This document shows, piece after piece, positions 7,984 to 18,355 of a stretch of DNA of 64,000 nucleotides. The stretch is from Rhizobium sp. LC145 (GTDB lineage Bacteria > Pseudomonadota > Alphaproteobacteria > Rhizobiales > Rhizobiaceae). The notes beneath the pieces are model-generated. The model had not been told where the DNA came from and ran no database searches. It worked only from the letters and a program-made list of their open reading frames with translations. How positions within the stretch are numbered: the first letter of the stretch is position 1; each line of letters starts with the position of its first letter. The position numbers and the translations under genes are program-made. The DNA lies in NCBI RefSeq assembly GCF_001005825.1, contig NZ_LBHV01000003.1, forward strand, positions 248,001 to 312,000, read 5' to 3'.

Positions 7984-9924
7984 TCAGCCTTGCCGCGTCA
8001 TGAAGCCATCGAAGAATGCGGCAAGCTCTCCAAATCCGTTAAGCGGGAGAACGTGCGCGACATACTGGTCCGGCCGCACGATGACCATACAGCCCTGCTG
8101 GCGGTCTATGCCGCGCATATTGAAAATGTCGCTGCCGCCTTTGAGGTCGGGGCAGAACATCTTTTCGTAATCGACAAGCCCGTGGCGGCCTTTTCGGGGT
8201 AGGAGAAAGGCGGGCATGCTTTCCACGGCAAGCTCGCGATGCCCTTGCTGGAAAACGGCGCGCACATCGATCGCCGAGTCGTCGTCTCCACCTGCCGGGA
8301 TGTATCTTTTGACGGGAGATTCCTCGGCTTCGGCAAGGAATTCGCAAAGCGCCCGGACGCCGGAAGCGGGCGCGGCGGGATGCTCCGCACAGGCAAAGGC
8401 AAAAATGCGCCAGCGTCCGTCCGCCTTGATCGTATGACCGAGCTGAACCGGCTTGGCGTCCGCCAGCCGTATGACGGGCGCGGAGTGAAACCGCATGCCG
8501 ATCGTAAACCCGGCGGCGAGGTGTTGGTGGGCCGGCTCTGCGGTGATGATCGAACTGCGGTAACGGGTTGCCGTCCCCGCCGTATAGCGCCCATGCCGGA
8601 CGAAGTAGCTTTGCGTTTCGGCGGGATCGGCCGTCCTATCTTCTTTCGTCGACTTCGAGGAGGCGCTGAGGATTGCCGCGCATTCACGATCGAAATCGAT
8701 CAACTCCCCGGCAATCGCCTGGCGCTCCGCGGAATAGGTATGCAGCAGAGACGGCGCGCATTGCTTTCGAAGGACCGAGGCCAGTTTCCAGCCGAGATTG
8801 AAGCTATCCTGCATGGAGACGTTCATGCCCTGGCCGGCTTTCGGGCTATGCGTATGGCAGGCGTCGCCGGCGATGAACACGCGGGGCAGGCGCTCCCCGG
8901 CTTCGTCTTCCGGCACGTCGTCGAACTTGTCGCAGAGGCGCTGGCCGATCTCGTAGACCGACCACCAGGCGATCTCCTTCACCTCCAGCGTATAGGGCTT
9001 GAGAATACGCTGGGCGGCAGCGATCAGGTAGTCGGAGGTTATGTTGCGGTTGGAGACCCTCTCGCCCTGATCGAGCTTGTCGAGTTCGACATAGATGCGG
9101 ACGAGATAGCCGCCCTCGCGCGGGATGAGCACGATGCTTCCCTCGCCGGCGGATTGTATCAACGCCTTGAGGCGGATGTCGGGAAAATCGGTGACGGCAA
9201 GCACATCCATGACGCCCCAGGCATGATTGGCGGAATCGCCGCGCAGCGACTGCCCTATGGATTTGCGCACCGTGCTGCGCGCGCCGTCGCAGCCGACCAC
9301 GTAGCGAGCCTTCACCGTTTCGATCTCGCCTTCGTGCGATGGATCCAGGCGTTCGAGCCGGACCGTCACCGGATAGCCCGCAGGATTTGAGGATGCCGCC
9401 GGGTCGATCTCGATATCGAGCAGGCGCCGCGCGTAATGCGGTTCGAGTTTTGCGGGCGACTTGCGCATGACGTCCAGGAAAAAATCGTGCACCCGCGCCT
9501 GGTTCAAAATGACATGCGGGAATTCGGAGAGCCCGTCCTCGGTGTCCTGGATCCTGCCGCTGCGGATGATCTTGTCATGCTGCCTATCGTCTGGCTTCCA
9601 GAAGGTCGTTTCGTTGACCCAATAGGCTTCCTTCAGCACGCGCTCGGCAAATCCAAAAGCTTCGAACATTTCCATCGTGCGGCAGGCGATGCCATCGGCC
9701 TGGCCGCGAAGCAGCCGCTCGGATTTCTGATCGATGATGCAGGTCTTGATTTCCGAAAAGGCGGATAGTTGCGCGGCAAGTGTCAGGCCCGCTGGCCCGC
9801 AGCCGACGATCAGCACATCGACTTCCCGGGGAAGGGGGCCCTCGGTCCCCGATTTGCCGTATCGCTCCGCCGGGTCGAAGATTTCAGGATCGCCGGGTTC
9901 ATATCCATCGAGATGGAACTGCAT
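7984..9924 (-). CDS. FAD-dependent aromatic hydroxylase, MobA-like (3-hydroxybenzoate 4-monooxygenase/phenol hydroxylase family)
   Basis: The 646-residue flavoprotein carries VLIVGCGPAGLTLAAQL (GxGxxG, FAD), VVGCDGARSTVR (DG motif) and VFIAGDACHTHSPKAGQGMN (GD motif). A C-terminal thioredoxin-like domain of about 180 residues is typical of phenol hydroxylase and MobA. Such enzymes use NADPH and O2 to add a hydroxyl to an aromatic ring. The start at 9924 (MQFHLDGYEPGDPEIF) follows GGAGGAGA; the frame is open another 43 codons upstream without a signal. It is divergent from a MarR regulator, the arrangement known for mobA-mobR in Comamonas, which favours 3-hydroxybenzoate as substrate but does not prove it. 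Confidence 0.82.
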   Translation of the reverse strand: MQFHLDGYEPGDPEIFDPAERYGKSGTEGPLPREVDVLIVGCGPAGLTLAAQLSAFSEIKTCIIDQKSERLLRGQADGIACRTMEMFEAFGFAERVLKEAYWVNETTFWKPDDRQHDKIIRSGRIQDTEDGLSEFPHVILNQARVHDFFLDVMRKSPAKLEPHYARRLLDIEIDPAASSNPAGYPVTVRLERLDPSHEGEIETVKARYVVGCDGARSTVRKSIGQSLRGDSANHAWGVMDVLAVTDFPDIRLKALIQSAGEGSIVLIPREGGYLVRIYVELDKLDQGERVSNRNITSDYLIAAAQRILKPYTLEVKEIAWWSVYEIGQRLCDKFDDVPEDEAGERLPRVFIAGDACHTHSPKAGQGMNVSMQDSFNLGWKLASVLRKQCAPSLLHTYSAERQAIAGELIDFDRECAAILSASSKSTKEDRTADPAETQSYFVRHGRYTAGTATRYRSSIITAEPAHQHLAAGFTIGMRFHSAPVIRLADAKPVQLGHTIKADGRWRIFAFACAEHPAAPASGVRALCEFLAEAEESPVKRYIPAGGDDDSAIDVRAVFQQGHRELAVESMPAFLLPRKGRHGLVDYEKMFCPDLKGGSDIFNMRGIDRQQGCMVIVRPDQYVAHVLPLNGFGELAAFFDGFMTRQG

Positions 9925-10071
9925 GATTGTCTCCTCCACGTATGATCTTAAATGGGCGGCTGCGGCCGCTCCCAGGCCCCTCCTGGCTTCCGGGCGCCAT
10001 ATCGACGGCCCGACCTCCGGTATTCTAAGGTGATGCGCCACCGGCGAATGCATGAATGCCGGCGGTGATAA

Positions 10072-10105
10072 TTGATCAGTATGCTGATTATCAGTATACT
10101 GTCAA
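10072..10105. promoter_or_regulatory. Candidate MarR operator between mobA-like and marR genes
   Basis: An imperfect 34-bp palindrome has outer arms TTGA/TCAA and inner arms CAGTATgCTGAT / ATCAGTATACTG, with one mismatch and one gap. It is AT-rich in a GC-rich context, lies 25 bases before the GTG start of the regulator and about 150 bases before the hydroxylase start. The symmetry and place fit a MarR dimer site controlling both genes. Confidence 0.65.
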
Positions 10106-10129
10106 TGAATGTGGCGCGGGAGAACAAGC

Positions 10130-10612
10130 GTGAGAGACAACAACGACATGCCGGGTCACCTGGTCCGCCGGTTCCAGCAGATCGCGGTGGCGGTCTTTCG
10201 TGCGGAGGCCGAGGCTGCCGGCTACGATCTCACTCCGGTGCAATATGCCGCGCTTTCGGCGATCGGCATGAATCCGGGGATAGATCAGGTGACCCTTGCC
10301 GGATTGATCGCCTATGATCGCACGACCATCACCGGCGTGGTGGATCGGCTGGTGCAGAAGGGCCTGCTGGCACGCAACCCGAGCCGTAAAGACCGGCGGG
10401 CACGCGAACTTCAGATCACGGAGGAGGGGATGCGGACCCTTCAGGGGGTCACGCCGGCCGTGGAGGCGGCCCAAGGGGTCATGCTGCGAGGTCTGACGGA
10501 GGAGGAGAGGGAAGAGTTCATGCGGCTGTTGCGCAAGGCCATCACCGCCGGCAACGAGCTGAGCCGCGCTCCGCTGCGGGAGGTTTCGGCGGACGAGGCG
10601 AAAGGCAGCTAG
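10130..10612 (+). CDS. MarR-family transcriptional regulator (MobR-like)
   Basis: A 160-residue winged-helix regulator. The recognition region is DRTTITGVVDRLVQKGLL, followed by the wing NPSRKDRRARELQITEEG, both characteristic of MarR. MarR dimers usually repress a neighbouring gene until a small aromatic ligand binds. The GTG at 10130 is preferred because GGGAGAA precedes it by 6 bases, whereas the upstream in-frame ATG at 10109 has no ribosome binding site. It is divergent from the aromatic hydroxylase with a palindrome between them, so that gene and itself are the likely targets. Confidence 0.85.
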   Translation: MRDNNDMPGHLVRRFQQIAVAVFRAEAEAAGYDLTPVQYAALSAIGMNPGIDQVTLAGLIAYDRTTITGVVDRLVQKGLLARNPSRKDRRARELQITEEGMRTLQGVTPAVEAAQGVMLRGLTEEEREEFMRLLRKAITAGNELSRAPLREVSADEAKGS

Positions 10613-10649
10613 CTGCGGAAACGGTAAGATGCGATCCGGGAATTGAAGC

Positions 10650-10702
10650 GGCCGGGAGGCGGCAACCCTACCCCTTGGGGTTCTGGTTGCGGCCTCCCGG
10701 CC
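10650..10702. terminator. Long hairpin between convergent marR and methyltransferase genes
   Basis: An 18-bp inverted repeat with one mismatch (10650-10667 with 10685-10702) has a loop that itself contains CCCC-TT-GGGG. No T run follows on either strand, so it is either a Rho-assisted bidirectional terminator or a REP-like palindrome. Confidence 0.55.
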
Positions 10703-10737
10703 TGGTTCACTGCCTGGCTGGTGATGTCGCCAGTCGC

Positions 10738-11781
10738 CTACGCGCGTTTACGCAAGGCTGCGTAGACGATGTATTTGTGCTTCCCGAAGAATACCTTGGA
10801 TTCGAAGTCCCGCCCGTCCGTGCTGGCATGGATGATCTTCCACATATCCGCCTCCGAGCGCAGGAGAAGGGGCCAGTTCATGAAGGTTTCCATATAGCCG
10901 TCGACGGTGATGGGGTAGGCGAAGTTGGCGAACAGAAAGACGCCGTTGGGCTTCAGCATTTCCAGGCAGCGCTGTGTCAGCTTGATGGCGACCTTGTCTA
11001 TCAGATAATCATAGAGACCCGAGGCATAGACGAGATCGAACTGGCCCGGCCGCTGGCGGCCCGCCAGAAGGGAACGCACCGAGCCGTCGATCGCCTCGAC
11101 CGCGGTTCCCTGGAAATTGCGGGCGATCGTTCCGACGCTGAGCGGATCCTGGTCGAGGGCGACCCAGCGCTTGAGCGCCTTTTCCCGCAACGCGACGGAT
11201 TGGGCAGCCTCGCGCAGGTGTCCCGCGGCGATGCTCAGAACCTCTGTTTCCGGCCCGTTTGCGGCGGCCACTTCGTCCACATGGCGCGCCAATATGTCTC
11301 TCCGGTCCCGGGCGGCGACTGAAGAGGGAGCGATGCTCGTATATTCGTAAAGCGCCTTGCCGAGCCTGGAAGCCTTGGCCACCTGATCGGCAACGCTTTC
11401 ATGCTGGTAGATGAGGTCCATCAATGTCGCGTCGCCGGAATATCCCCTCGGCTTCTCGAACGACCAGCGGGTCAGCGGGTCTTCCAGGAAGAATGATGAG
11501 ACAGGATGGTTCTGGACGAAGGGAACAAGCTCCTGCCAGACGCGGGGATGGAACCTGTTGCGGATTTCGTGAAGGGAAAAGGTGACGCGGTCGATGATCT
11601 TGACCGGGTCTTCGCCATGTTTGAACTGCTGGTCTGCCAACTCGAGCAGGAGCGCGAGCTCCCCTTTTCCGATGGCCAGATGATCTTCGAAATGTTCGCC
11701 CTTCGCCGCTCCCAGCTCGCTCGCAATCGCCGAAGGCGTGATGAGGCTATGGCCGTCGAATTCCACTTTCAATTGAGTCAT
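10738..11781 (-). CDS. Class I SAM-dependent methyltransferase-like protein
   Basis: The 347-residue protein has an N-terminal helical region of about 160 residues containing 'KPRGYSGDATLMDLIYQ', then a Rossmann methyltransferase core: EVLSIAAGHLREA (motif I), VALDQDP (acidic residue for SAM ribose), FDLVYASGLYDYL and LKPNGVFLFANF. Proteins with this architecture are often annotated after the 3-hydroxypalmitate methyl ester (quorum signal) methyltransferase of Ralstonia, but I cannot confirm that substrate. The start at 11781 (MTQLKVEF) follows GGGGG at about 8 bases; an open frame extends 37 codons upstream. It diverges from a c-di-GMP enzyme. Confidence 0.72.
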   Translation of the reverse strand: MTQLKVEFDGHSLITPSAIASELGAAKGEHFEDHLAIGKGELALLLELADQQFKHGEDPVKIIDRVTFSLHEIRNRFHPRVWQELVPFVQNHPVSSFFLEDPLTRWSFEKPRGYSGDATLMDLIYQHESVADQVAKASRLGKALYEYTSIAPSSVAARDRRDILARHVDEVAAANGPETEVLSIAAGHLREAAQSVALREKALKRWVALDQDPLSVGTIARNFQGTAVEAIDGSVRSLLAGRQRPGQFDLVYASGLYDYLIDKVAIKLTQRCLEMLKPNGVFLFANFAYPITVDGYMETFMNWPLLLRSEADMWKIIHASTDGRDFESKVFFGKHKYIVYAALRKRA

Positions 11782-12094
11782 GTGAAATACCCCCAGTTTC
11801 AATTGATACTTAAATGAACTGGGCGCACCGCGCTCTCTGCGCCTCAGTGGCCCATAAACTAAATCATATTGTTTAAACCTTTTGTTAACCATCGATTTCC
11901 TTAAACAGGATTAACGGCAAGCTTTCCGATTGAAATTTATCAAGATTTAACAGCCCTCCCCCTTACTTTCGCCGGGTAGTCCGGCCCGTCGCTTGGCTGA
12001 TCCGAGGAGGGTCATCGACACACGGGCGCGTAACAGGATTCCCAAGGCGGGGCAGGTATGCCCGTCCCGTGGAATGCGAGCGGATGGGACGTGC
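11782..12094. other. Intergenic region between methyltransferase and GGDEF-EAL genes
   Basis: These 313 bases hold the divergent start regions. An AT-rich stretch at 11860-11960 should contain the promoters; on the minus strand CAATATGATTTAG resembles a -10 region, but no clear -35 partner was found. Two small inverted repeats occur near 12050-12090 (GGGCA/TGCCC and GTCCC/GGGAC), too short to assign. No known riboswitch consensus was recognised. Confidence 0.4.
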
Positions 12095-14083
12095 ATGAAG
12101 CACATATTTGCCGAGACGGTCGAAACCGATCTGCAAAAGACCTCGCCGAGGCCGACGGCCGGCGAGCTTCGTGACCTTTACAGGCGCGACGGCGAGCCGG
12201 CGCGCAGGACCGCGACTCGTCACGGCCTGTGGACCGCGATCATCATCTATGTGCTGTTCTGGGCCGCCGACATCGTGTTGACCCCCGATGTCGCTATCTA
12301 CACCGTTGCCACGCGCCTGATGGTTGGAGGTCTCGCTCTCGCAGTGATCGAGGCGCAGGTCCGGTTCGGCGTCGGTATAACCTGGCTCAACCGCACCTGC
12401 GCGGTGGCCCTCGTCATGGGATATGCCGCCTGGGTCCTGCCGACGCTTCAAACCGCCTATACGGAAAGCCTCTCCTATTACATGATATTCGGCGCCATCT
12501 TCATGATGGGCGCGAACCTGTTCTTCAGCTTCAGGTTCAGCCTTTCCGTGGCAACCTCGGGCGCCGTGCTGGCCATCTTCCTGGCATCCCTGCCGGCGTT
12601 CTGGCCGTCGGATAATTACGCATTTGCCTTCGGCACGTTCTATGTCTCCTGCTTCATCTTCACCTCCTACGTGAACTGGAAGCTGAATGAGGAACGCTAC
12701 AACGTGTTCCTGAATGCGCTGGAGGCGAAGACGCAGCAGAGAGAGGCCAATGAAAGAGGTGAAGCTCTGCTCAGGATGTCGAATACCGATTACCTGACGG
12801 GTCTGGAAAATCGCCGCGCGGTGGATCAGCGGCTCCGGTATTACTGGAATGAGTGGCAGGGCAATGGCCGCGGCTTTGCCGCCATCCTGGTCGATGTGGA
12901 CTTCTTCAAGAAGTACAATGATGGTTATGGCCATCAAGAGGGCGATCGCTGCCTGGTCGATGTCGCCACCACGATAAAACAGGCGATCGAACCTTATGGC
13001 GGCTCGATCGGTCGTTACGGCGGCGAGGAGTTCATCGTGCTCGCGCAGATCGACAGCAGGGAGGAGGTCGCCGCGCTTGCCGAGGGAATCCGCTTCACCG
13101 TCGAGCAATTGAGGGTTCATCACAAGGAGCGGCGCGATGGCACCTCGGTCGTGACAGTGAGCGTCGGCGCGGCCTTCACCAGGGATCAGGCGGGAGCGAA
13201 GCTCGAGAAGATCATCCATGAGGCTGACCGGGCGCTTTACAGCGCCAAGGCGAGCGGTCGCAACTGCGTGCGCTTGTTCGATCCGAACGATCCCAATAAC
13301 AGCGATGAAACCGAGAACATTGCGGCGCTTTTGAAAATCGCAGTCGACCAGGGGCTGGTGTCGCTCGTCTATCAGCCGATCGAGGACATGGTTTCAGGAA
13401 GGCGCGATGCGGTCGAGGCCCTTATGCGCCTCAAGACGCTCGATGGCGTTGCCGTTCCGCCAAGCCTTTTCATACCGATTGCCGAGCGAACCGGCCTGAT
13501 CACAGACCTCGGCCGCTGGGTCATACGGACGGTTTGTCTTGATCTCCTTGCGGAAAATCATGTGGAAGTGGCAAGCGTCAATGTCTCGCCGATCCAGCTC
13601 AAGATGCCGGGCTTCGCCGCGAGCGTGGCAGCCATTCTCTATGAAACGGGGGTCTCCGGCAGCAGGCTCGCACTGGAGATTACCGAAGGTCTCGAGATGG
13701 AGATGCATTCCGACGTGCTGCGCTGCATCAGCGATCTGAAAACGCTGGGAATCCAGATATGGCTCGATGACTTCGGCACCGGCTTTGCAGGATTGTCTTG
13801 GTTACGGCTGATCGAGTTCGATATCGTAAAGATCGATCGCTCCTTCCTGCATGACGGCTCCGCGCCTCGGGGCAGGGCGATGCTTCAGGATATTGTCGAT
13901 CTCGTCCGCAACCGCGGCCCGAAGATTCTCGTCGAAGGTGTCGAGACCGAAGGCCAGTTGGCACTGGTTCGCGAGCTGCGCATCGACTACGCGCAGGGCT
14001 ATCACGTCGGCCATCCGGCGCCGGTTCAGGATTTCCGCAAGTCGGCGAAGGCAGCCCGCCCCCGCCATCGCAAGGCGAGCTGA
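12095..14083 (+). CDS. Membrane GGDEF-EAL protein (c-di-GMP synthesis/degradation)
   Basis: The 662-residue protein has about six predicted membrane helices in the first 200 residues acting as a sensor, then GGDEF and EAL domains. The cyclase site reads R-Y-G-G-E-E-F, which is catalytically competent; no RxxD inhibitory site is seen in front of it. The EAL domain keeps EALMR, VNVSP, EITE, WLDDFGTG, VKID, VEGVET and AQGYHVGHP, so phosphodiesterase residues look complete. It may thus make or break c-di-GMP. The start at 12095 is chosen near the first helix but the ribosome site is weak; in-frame ATGs at 12074 and 11993 are alternatives. Confidence 0.85.
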   Translation: MKHIFAETVETDLQKTSPRPTAGELRDLYRRDGEPARRTATRHGLWTAIIIYVLFWAADIVLTPDVAIYTVATRLMVGGLALAVIEAQVRFGVGITWLNRTCAVALVMGYAAWVLPTLQTAYTESLSYYMIFGAIFMMGANLFFSFRFSLSVATSGAVLAIFLASLPAFWPSDNYAFAFGTFYVSCFIFTSYVNWKLNEERYNVFLNALEAKTQQREANERGEALLRMSNTDYLTGLENRRAVDQRLRYYWNEWQGNGRGFAAILVDVDFFKKYNDGYGHQEGDRCLVDVATTIKQAIEPYGGSIGRYGGEEFIVLAQIDSREEVAALAEGIRFTVEQLRVHHKERRDGTSVVTVSVGAAFTRDQAGAKLEKIIHEADRALYSAKASGRNCVRLFDPNDPNNSDETENIAALLKIAVDQGLVSLVYQPIEDMVSGRRDAVEALMRLKTLDGVAVPPSLFIPIAERTGLITDLGRWVIRTVCLDLLAENHVEVASVNVSPIQLKMPGFAASVAAILYETGVSGSRLALEITEGLEMEMHSDVLRCISDLKTLGIQIWLDDFGTGFAGLSWLRLIEFDIVKIDRSFLHDGSAPRGRAMLQDIVDLVRNRGPKILVEGVETEGQLALVRELRIDYAQGYHVGHPAPVQDFRKSAKAARPRHRKAS

Positions 14084-14119
14084 TATTACCAGCACATCAC
14101 CGCGACTGCTGCCCGAAAC

Positions 14120-15943
<1,824 letters not shown>

Positions 15944-16124
15944 GGCTCGCGCATATAGCAGCGGTCAAGGGCCGCGCCTAGCCGGAACTTCGCGGCATTT
16001 GCGATAAATTGGCGGCTTTGCCGGGCAAATCGACCCGATCAATTTGCTGCGGGCTGCTTGACCTTTGCCCATCGATGACGGAAGCCGGTGTAACTTGCTC
16101 CCCACGCCGCCCGAGAGCCTTCTC

Positions 16125-17678
16125 ATGAACGACGACCAGCAGACGACTTCCGCCACTGGCATCCACCATGTAACGCTGATCACGCGGCGGGTGCAGGATA
16201 ATGTCGATTTCTATGTCGGCTTCCTCGGGCTCAACCTCGTGAAGCGTACCGGCGGCTTCGAAGATGCCGAGCAACTGCACCTCTTCTACGGCGACGAAAA
16301 CGCGTCGCCGGGAACGCTCGTCACCTTCCTTGTCTGGGAGGACGGCGCACCAGGTCGGGTCGGCAACGGGCAGATTTCGGAGATCGCGTTCACGGTGGCG
16401 CAGGGTTCGATCGGCGAATGGCTGACGCGGGCGATCACGCACCGGGTACCCGTCGAGGGGCCGATGCACGAGTTCGGCGAAACGGTGCTGCGGCTGAAGG
16501 ATCCCGATGGAGTCATCGTCAAGCTGGTTGGCGTCGGAGACGCGGCTTTTGCAGATAGCGGCCACGACCTCGCCGTGCTGCGGCTGCGGGCCGTGACGAT
16601 TCTCACCGAGACGCCCGAAGAGACTGCCGCTTTCATACAGCGTTTCGGCTACAAGCCGGGGTCGGTTGCCGGCGCGGTGCAGCGGCTAGTCTCCGAGACC
16701 GATTCCGTCGATGTCCGTGACGCCTCGGGCTATGTACCCGGTATTCCTGGGACCGGCACGGCCGATCACGTGGCGTTTCGTGCGGCGGACATTGCCGCCG
16801 TGCGTGCCGCGAAGGCGGAGCTTTCGAAACGTAATGCCTCGCCCACGAATTTCCATGACCGGAAGTATTTCACCTCGCTCTATGTGCGGGAGCCGGGCGG
16901 CGCCCTGATCGAACTCGCAACGGAGGGGCCGGGCTTTGCGCTCGACGAGGAGCCGGGGCATCTCGGTGAAAGGCTCTTCGTCCCGCCGGGCAACGAGGAG
17001 CGCGCGCAGGATCTGCGGGTGCTGTTGCCGCAGTTTTCCATGCCTGGGGAGCCGCGCATGCCGCGTCGCGACCTGCCATTCGTTCATCGCTTCTTCGTGC
17101 CCGAGGAGCCGGGGGAAGAGACCATCGTGCTGCTGCATGGTAGCGGCGGCAGCGAAGCGGACTTGATGCCGCTCGCTCATAGGATCGCCCCACGTGCTAC
17201 ACTTCTTGGCGTTCGGGGGCGGGCAACCGAAGAGGGCGCGGCGCGTTGGTTCAGGCGGTTCTCGGCAACGAGCTTCGATCAGCAGGATATCCGTGCCGAG
17301 GCGGACGCGTTCGCGGCTTTCATCGAGGGCGCGATCGGCGGTTACAGGCTTGATCCGGAGCGGCTCACCTTCATGGGCCTATCGAACGGCGCCAACTTCA
17401 TCGCTGCCTTCATGGCGCTTCATCCGGATGTTATTCGCCGCGCCGTGCTGTTCCGGGGCATGCTGGTCCTTGATGAAGCCCCAAAGGTCGATCTGGCCGA
17501 TGCATCGGTGTTGATGGTCAACGGCAGGCAGGATCTCTCCGCGCCGGGAGGCCGCCGGTTGGAGCACTGGTTTAAGAAGAGCGGCACGGTGCTCACCAGC
17601 CATTTCATCGAGGCCGGCCATATGCTTTCCGATAAGGATGTGCCCTTGGCGCAGTCATGGATGCGAGAAACGCCGTAA
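16125..17678 (+). CDS. VOC-family ring-cleaving dioxygenase fused to an alpha/beta hydrolase
   Basis: This 517-residue protein combines two enzymes. Residues about 10-280 form a tandem vicinal-oxygen-chelate unit like MhqO/MhqA hydroquinone dioxygenases, with likely metal ligands in TGIHHVTLI (His), TADHVAFRA (His) and ALIELATEG (Glu). Residues about 315-515 form a phospholipase/carboxylesterase-type hydrolase: VLLHGSGGSEADL (oxyanion), GLSNGAN (nucleophile Ser), NGRQDLSAP (Asp) and EAGHML (His). A dioxygenase that opens a hydroquinone ring and a hydrolase that cleaves the product would be consecutive steps, so the fusion is plausible. The start at 16125 is chosen because homology begins there; its ribosome site is weak. 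Confidence 0.8.
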   Translation: MNDDQQTTSATGIHHVTLITRRVQDNVDFYVGFLGLNLVKRTGGFEDAEQLHLFYGDENASPGTLVTFLVWEDGAPGRVGNGQISEIAFTVAQGSIGEWLTRAITHRVPVEGPMHEFGETVLRLKDPDGVIVKLVGVGDAAFADSGHDLAVLRLRAVTILTETPEETAAFIQRFGYKPGSVAGAVQRLVSETDSVDVRDASGYVPGIPGTGTADHVAFRAADIAAVRAAKAELSKRNASPTNFHDRKYFTSLYVREPGGALIELATEGPGFALDEEPGHLGERLFVPPGNEERAQDLRVLLPQFSMPGEPRMPRRDLPFVHRFFVPEEPGEETIVLLHGSGGSEADLMPLAHRIAPRATLLGVRGRATEEGAARWFRRFSATSFDQQDIRAEADAFAAFIEGAIGGYRLDPERLTFMGLSNGANFIAAFMALHPDVIRRAVLFRGMLVLDEAPKVDLADASVLMVNGRQDLSAPGGRRLEHWFKKSGTVLTSHFIEAGHMLSDKDVPLAQSWMRETP

Positions 17679-17728
17679 CCGGAAGACATTGCGTTAACCG
17701 GGAGACATCGCGCTGGTTTGGCTTGACT

Positions 17729-17761
17729 CCATTATAGGGGAATGCAAATCTCAAATAATGG
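17729..17761. promoter_or_regulatory. Inverted repeat at the XRE-cupin regulator start, candidate operator
   Basis: CCATTAT at 17729-17735 and its exact complement ATAATGG at 17755-17761 are spaced by 19 bases. The right arm contains the start codon of the regulator. TTGACT just upstream (17723-17728) could be a -35 element, so binding here would block the gene's own promoter or initiation. Confidence 0.45.
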
Positions 17762-18333
17762 ATTCGATGGATGACGGCTTCGACAGATCGATGGGCGAGC
17801 GCATAAGGGCGCTGCGCAACCGGCATGACCTGACACTCGATGAGCTATCTCAGCGCTCCGGTGTCAGTCGTGCGATGATTTCGCGCATCGAGAGGGCGGA
17901 GGCGAGCCCGACGGCCGCCTTGCTGGCAAGACTTTGCGAAGCATTGGGCCTTTCGCTCTCAGCCTTCTTTGCCGATGACGAGGCGGCAGGTTCGCCCCTC
18001 GTCCGCAGGGCGGATCAGAAGCTCTGGCGTGATCCGCATACCGGCTATTTGCGCCGGTCCGTCTCTCCGCCAGGCACCCCGAGCCGGGTCGATATCGTCG
18101 AGGTGGAATTTCCGCCCCGTGCCCGCGTCAGCTTTCCGCCGCGCGAGGAAAGCCGGGTGATGACGCAGCATGTCTGGCTCTTCGAGGGCGCGCTCGAAAT
18201 GATCATCGGCGAGACTGTGCATAGGCTTTATCCCGGCGACTGCCTCTACATGGATATCGGCGACGCGTTCGACTTCTACAATCCCTCCGACAAACCGGCC
18301 CGTTACGCGGTGATCCTCGATCGCGGCCGGTGA
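17758..18333 (+). CDS. XRE-family regulator with C-terminal cupin
   Basis: The 191-residue protein has an N-terminal helix-turn-helix (GERIRALRNRHDLTLDELSQRSGVSRAMISRIERAEASPT) and a C-terminal cupin barrel (about 110-190) with the second cupin motif around LYPGDCLYMDIGDAFDFYNPSD. Such regulators sense small ligands through the cupin. No Shine-Dalgarno is seen before ATG 17758, and an in-frame ATG three codons later is possible. It is 22 bases ahead of an acetyltransferase and probably co-transcribed with it, an arrangement common in Proteobacteria. Confidence 0.87.
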   Translation: MDSMDDGFDRSMGERIRALRNRHDLTLDELSQRSGVSRAMISRIERAEASPTAALLARLCEALGLSLSAFFADDEAAGSPLVRRADQKLWRDPHTGYLRRSVSPPGTPSRVDIVEVEFPPRARVSFPPREESRVMTQHVWLFEGALEMIIGETVHRLYPGDCLYMDIGDAFDFYNPSDKPARYAVILDRGR

Positions 18334-18355
18334 AACATTACCGAGAGAATTTCAA

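Noticed and set aside
12050..12094. c-di-GMP riboswitch before the GGDEF-EAL gene
   Set aside because: Small inverted repeats are present, but none of the conserved GEMM core elements was found.
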